Part shown: positions 61,601 to 64,000 of the stretch, piece after piece
Layout: each line of letters begins with the position of its first letter
Position numbering within the stretch: position 1 is the first letter of the stretch
Assembly (NCBI GenBank): GCA_902768605.1
Contig: CACXLY010000003.1
Span: 1-64,000 of the forward strand
Source of the DNA: an uncultured Bacteroidales bacterium
GTDB taxonomy: Bacteria > Bacteroidota > Bacteroidia > Bacteroidales > Bacteroidaceae
Reading direction: 5' to 3'
DNA: 64,000 bases
Program-made: the position numbers and the translations under genes
Notes under the pieces: model-generated
What the model was told of the DNA's origin: nothing
Seen by the model: only the letters and a program-made list of their open reading frames with translations
Databases searched by the model: none

Positions 61601-62314
61601 GCCGGTGAAACCGTTCTCGCGAATCTTGTTGACGATAGGCTGGAAGAAGTCGTGCAGGGCGGCAGGGTCGTCCTCGCCGTTGGCGTTCTTCAGGGAGACG
61701 GGTTCGTTGGCAAGCTCGATGCTGATCTGTCCCGCGTACTTTCTTATCGAGTCGTTCTTCGAGACGATATTCCAAACGGTCGTCAGGTATTGGTTATACT
61801 CGTCGCCCACCTTCAGCGAGCCCGGGCATACGCCTGGCGGACGCATGACGACGTACAAGCCGTGATTGATGGCGTCCTTGGCAAGGGGGAAATACAGATT
61901 CTTGAGGAACGTGTTCAGACGCGAGGCGCTGAAGCGGGAGATGTCGGCTTCCGAACCGTCGCCCGCGGCCTGTTTGTTCGGGTCGTTCGTCCAGCAGGGG
62001 TCGAGGTGCAGACGGAACACGTCGCACTTTGCCTGCTCAAGGCCTTCGAAAATCTTATGGAAGTACGCTTTGCACTTCTCGGCGCCATTATTGTCGTAAT
62101 GTACGGCGCCATCGCCCCAAGGCGAACCCCAGCGATAATCGTTGAAGTACATGTTGGGCGTGTCCATCACGCCATGAAGCACTACGTGGTTACCGTGCGT
62201 ATCCACCAACCAGCGACCTTCGACGTGCAGAGACGGAAGGGGCTTTTGAAGTTGAGCATGAGCTGCCACAAACGCAGTCATGCAAAGAAAGATTAAAAAT
62301 GATAGTTTTTTCAT
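58649..62314 (-). CDS. bifunctional GH5-GH43 glycosidase with T9SS tail
   Basis: 1221-aa secreted protein. Signal peptide 1-20; GH5 domain (about 25-400) with acid/base in ISIELANEPVS (about Glu203) and nucleophile in IIITEVDWSP (about Glu304); GH43 domain (about 425-720) with Asp in ADFPDPDVVRAGDTYYMV, GMWACSMTYHDG, and Glu in NSGLEGCHLYK. It continues with a GH43 C-terminal beta-sandwich (715-925), an Ig-like domain, a CBM-like domain (about 1045-1170), and a type IX secretion-like tail (LPRGIYVVGGKKYMVK). This pairing suggests xylan or arabinoxylan breakdown. First gene of a three-gene operon; no SusC/SusD pair is in the window. Confidence 0.9.
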   Translation of the reverse strand: MKKLSFLIFLCMTAFVAAHAQLQKPLPSLHVEGRWLVDTHGNHVVLHGVMDTPNMYFNDYRWGSPWGDGAVHYDNNGAEKCKAYFHKIFEGLEQAKCDVFRLHLDPCWTNDPNKQAAGDGSEADISRFSASRLNTFLKNLYFPLAKDAINHGLYVVMRPPGVCPGSLKVGDEYNQYLTTVWNIVSKNDSIRKYAGQISIELANEPVSLKNANGEDDPAALHDFFQPIVNKIRENGFTGIIWAPGTGWQANYTSYASYPIEGPDIGYAVHDYTGWYGCSDSHCNPQDKINQFHTQVPVVDFAPIIITEVDWSPVNPDKEGHQNEHGEWVQPNYGTWSTGSTSKWGKAYKACLDYYGNISMTLSGTHCLLNVDTLIADGTVLPAFGGLEEACGKACMDWYAEYYEKDWAHPDYKNVSIRDLGNGKYRNPVVMADFPDPDVVRAGDTYYMVSTTMHHFPGATILKSKDLVNWQYCAQPLTQLSASDRYNLQNDKNAYAAGMWACSMTYHDGMFYILVNGNDAGGFVLSASDPEGTWDMKKLSRIYYDPGMLFDNGKVYIACGINDIKICELDEQFNFKREQSVVTRDNSGLEGCHLYKIGDYYYIYATYGGWPSGQVVFRSQNIFGPYEEKMLVEKTINGKSNTIHQGALIETPTGEWWTIMQEDVGCLGRFPNLQPVKWTQNWPVVGNRGVPYTTTTKPSTAISDRREGLPTNDNFRSFPLGMQWQWNHNPDDAAWSLFERQGWLRLRTSEPVARLTQARNMLTQRIFAYEKKASLGTVRLDVSGLQEGDYAGICIFQDPYAMLAVRVQDGQKQLIWRQDTLRVHDSFTPTEQVETADIDSIVYLRACVSYSTSKTQFYYSLDNVNYQPIGGETSLSFSLTVFVGARFGLFCYHGTEGSDAPHAAVCGYADFDWFSTEDDFDESRFFPDDFEGFSPEMLTADSLVLDKEEIEIMAGSSTPLELKAVFLDGHVEDVAAKASFTLSNDYVMKVERGRLRGLREGNVTVVATYKDPLGNVLSKTFTVHSTYFPFGKEYITSFFGQGTYDERMRRFRPSQYGQMGWQYSDGADWSEYKYLVINLRGSQSCDAHLNIFTENSIWSDCCATPSTGSFASRRQVVLNLQEAKYTSGDKTGQPLDLANIHIVDFWGNGNGTVTVKDMYLTNNDDYSPIDPDAIEIVEGQASRVDVYSVQGTCLRRNVDARDAVNGLPRGIYVVGGKKYMVK

Positions 62315-62335
62315 AGTTTAGAGATATTTTCGGTA

Positions 62336-62343
62336 CAAAGTTA
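62336..62343 (-). promoter_or_regulatory. -7 box TAACTTTG for the glycosidase operon
   Basis: Minus-strand TAACTTTG, 21 nt before the ATG at 62314. Confidence 0.6.
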
Positions 62344-62436
62344 CGAAATAATAACCATTCTTTCCACATTTTATATAAGAAATATGCTCAAAGGCCGGCA
62401 CTTTCCTCATCTTTTAATGACAATAGCGACTGCCGG

Positions 62437-62524
62437 GAGTGGAAAACGATACTGGAGGGCGGGGAAAACGATACTGGTGGGAGGAGAAAACGATACTGGT
62501 GGGAGAGGAAAACGATACTGGTGG
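62437..62524. repeat. 22-bp periodic array K
   Basis: Four units at 62437, 62459, 62481 and 62503, each with GGAAAACGATACTGGWGG or a close variant. The following 22 bp, which begin the 264-bp repeat, still resemble the unit (CAGAGTAAAAAGCACC). Confidence 0.92.
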
Positions 62525-62536
62525 CAGAGTAAAAAG

Positions 62537-63202
62537 CACCGTAGGTGCGACAGACAACAGACGGGGGTGATAACCCCCGGTAACGTGCGAGCTGCGATTT
62601 CCAAGCCCTGAAAGGGCGACAGAGCATGCCATCTGTTTAATCTCAGCTTGCTGAGGGTTCTGCCGTCCCTTCAGGATTTCTTTGACGCTGCATCATTACC
62701 GGGGGCTCGCGCCCCCGTCTGTGGTCTTTTCAGCCTTTCAGGCTTCTACCGGGCCAACAAATATAATATTCCCATAAATTACTGGAGGCAGAGAAAAAAG
62801 CACCGTAGGTGCGACAGACAACAGACGGGGGTGACAACCCCCGGTAACGTGAGAGCTGCGATTTCCAAGCCCTGAAAGGGCGACAGAGCATGCCATCTGT
62901 TTAATCTCAACTTGCTGAGGGTTCTGTCGTCCCTTCAGGACTTCTTTGACGCTGCATCATTACCGGGGGCTCGCGCCCCCGTCTGTGGTCTTTTCAGCCT
63001 TTCAGGCTTCTACCGAGCCAACAAATATAATATTCCCCAAAATTACTGGTGGCAGAGAAAAAAGCACCGTAGGTGCGACAGACAACAGACGGGGGTGACA
63101 ACCCCCGGTAACGTGCGAGCTGCGATTTCCAAGCCCTGAAAGGGCGACAGAGCATGCCATCTGTTTAATCTCAACTTGCTGAGGGTTCTGCCGTCCCTTC
63201 AG
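62537..63202. repeat. 264-bp tandem palindromic repeat (2.5 copies)
   Basis: Copies start at 62537, 62801 and 63065 (partial, ends 63202), spaced exactly 264 bp and nearly identical. Each holds hairpins GCACCGTAGGTGC, CGGGGGT/ACCCCCG, CCCTGAAAGGG, CTCAGCTTGCTGAG (imperfect in copies 2 and 3), GGGGGC/GCCCCC and AGCCTTTCAGGCT. Sequences of this kind are dispersed in many Bacteroidota genomes and are often mis-annotated as genes. No transposase is adjacent. Confidence 0.93.
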
Positions 63203-63416
63203 CAAGGAACGGACAACGCTACAGAGAAGGACTTATTGGCCTTATTAGCCTTATTGGCCTTATTAGCCTTATTAGCCCCCTACCCCCCTTTAGGGGGAAT
63301 TTTATGCCACAGCAAGGAACGGCCAACGCCACAGCAAGGAACGGCCAACGCCACAGCAAGGAAACGCTGACGCTACAGCAAGGAACGGCCAACGCCTCGT
63401 GAGGCATCGGAAAGCC
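63197..63416. repeat. 22-bp periodic array L with internal 9-bp repeat
   Basis: Units at 63307, 63329, 63351, 63373 and 63395 share CCACAGCAAGGAACGGCC; related units lie at 63197 and 63219, in the same 22-bp phase. Between them (63232-63276) are five copies of the 9-mer CTTATTRGC. It fills the gap to trmO. Confidence 0.9.
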
Positions 63417-63435
63417 TCAGCCAAAATGTCGCCCG

Positions 63436-64000
63436 TTACCCCAGCCAAGCCTCGATCTGGTCGGGTTTGAAGCGGAACTTCACTTTCTTTCCCGCAAACT
63501 CGAAGGAATAGACGCGGTCGGCATCGTCATGATAGTGGGGGCGCGGGTCGGAAAGAAGAATCTCCCTCAGCGCCTCGAGATGCTCCGCATCGAATGCCTC
63601 TTCAAGCGAGGGATGCACAGCAAGCTCCGCCGAACCTCCTCCATCATCCCTCATCCCTCTTCCATCATCCCTCATACATCCCACATCATCCACCAGACTT
63701 CCCGTCGCATCGGGATGACTGTCGGTAAAGGCGAGGTAGGGCTTGATGTCGAAGATGGGCGTGCCGCTCATCAGGTCGGCGCCCTCGACCTCAATAATGG
63801 GGCCGTCGGGCGTATGCAAATCGATGCCAAGAATGCGCACGGAGGAGAGGCCGATGTGATTGGGACGAAAGGGGCTCCTCGTGGCAAAGACGCCCACGCG
63901 CTTGTTGCCGCCCAGGCGAGGCGGACGCACCGTAGGCTGCCACTTCTGCCCTTCGCGACGCGCCTCGCTGAAGTCCCACAGCAGCCAGATATGGCTGAAG
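63436..64000 (-). CDS. trmO: tRNA (N6-threonylcarbamoyladenosine37-N6)-methyltransferase TrmO, 5' end outside window
   Basis: Partial: the frame runs off the window end and reads HIWLLWDFSEARREGQKW before the conserved VRPPRLGGNKRVGVFATRSPFRPNHIGLS. The rest shows DLMSGTPIFDIKPYL and the C-terminal KVKFRFKPDQIEAWLG. TrmO uses S-adenosylmethionine to methylate t6A37 in tRNA. The GTG at 63930 is internal, not the start. Between the two domains, 63638-63692 encode MRDDGRGMRDDGG, made of GGGATGATGGA-type repeats like those in intergenic regions at 15789 and 53500. Confidence 0.93.
   Translation of the reverse strand, partial: FSHIWLLWDFSEARREGQKWQPTVRPPRLGGNKRVGVFATRSPFRPNHIGLSSVRILGIDLHTPDGPIIEVEGADLMSGTPIFDIKPYLAFTDSHPDATGSLVDDVGCMRDDGRGMRDDGGGSAELAVHPSLEEAFDAEHLEALREILLSDPRPHYHDDADRVYSFEFAGKKVKFRFKPDQIEAWLG

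Noticed and set aside
62384..63139. ORFs of 75-79 aa in both strands across the 264-bp repeats
   Set aside because: They recur identically in each repeat copy, run through perfect hairpins and overlap on both strands; repeat sequence, not genes.
63176..63370. ORF with LLALLALLALL
   Set aside because: Translation of a 9-bp repeat plus a 22-bp array; no protein-like composition.

Overview
The window comes from a Bacteroidales chromosome, most likely Prevotellaceae. Many genes are preceded by the Bacteroidota -7 box (TAnnTTTG, mostly TACCTTTG or TATCTTTG) and lack a strong Shine-Dalgarno. The gene content fits: type III glutamine synthetase, a FimB/Mfa2-type lipoprotein, two glycoside hydrolases ending in type IX secretion tails, a smalltalk microprotein, DUF4421 and DUF3667 proteins. 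I see no rRNA, tRNA, CRISPR array or transposase.

Layout. 0-1.3 kb: HU-like protein, phage structural P5-like protein and smalltalk microprotein. 1.4-8.5 kb (minus strand): DUF4421 protein, patatin/Omp85 phospholipase, folD, ffh, a YqiA-like esterase and a small winged-helix protein. 8.8-12.4 kb: lipoprotein, an unusual winged-helix regulator and a TonB-dependent receptor. 12.3-16.9 kb: Mfa2-like lipoprotein, small membrane proteins, a DUF6359 lipoprotein, a Wza-like export lipoprotein, a HAD phosphatase and an outer membrane barrel. 16.9-24.5 kb (minus): LOG-family protein, a zeta-toxin pair, trmD, pyrD, pyrK, a HTH repressor, holA and AMP nucleosidase; an HsdR-N domain protein is divergent.

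25.7-46.8 kb is an exopolysaccharide locus. The minus-strand operon carries export, chain-length, polymerase, flippase, WecB and pyruvyl-transferase genes. A divergent plus-strand set carries glycosyltransferases, an acyltransferase, a deacetylase and WbsX-, CapA- and TupA-like proteins. An alginate-lyase-like protein and another glycosyltransferase close the locus. 47-53 kb: zinc-ribbon coiled-coil protein, Nif3, the agmatine-to-putrescine pair aguA-aguB, and glnN. 53.9-62.3 kb (minus): a three-gene operon with a GH5-GH43 enzyme, a DUF3667 membrane protein and a GH2/GH43-like enzyme. 62.4-63.4 kb: tandem palindromic repeats. The window ends inside trmO.

The most striking signal is not a gene. 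At least eleven intergenic regions carry tandem, degenerate repeats that all keep a 22-bp period (one is 44 bp = 2x22, and a 264-bp repeat is 12x22) although the unit sequence differs between loci. A second pattern is that short-period intergenic repeats also occur in frame inside genes (wzz, glnN, trmO, a 4Fe-4S protein, signal peptides). A third is a perfect 11-bp direct repeat between a PhoB-type winged-helix regulator and the TonB receptor promoter. All positions were read by eye; no alignment or database search was run.
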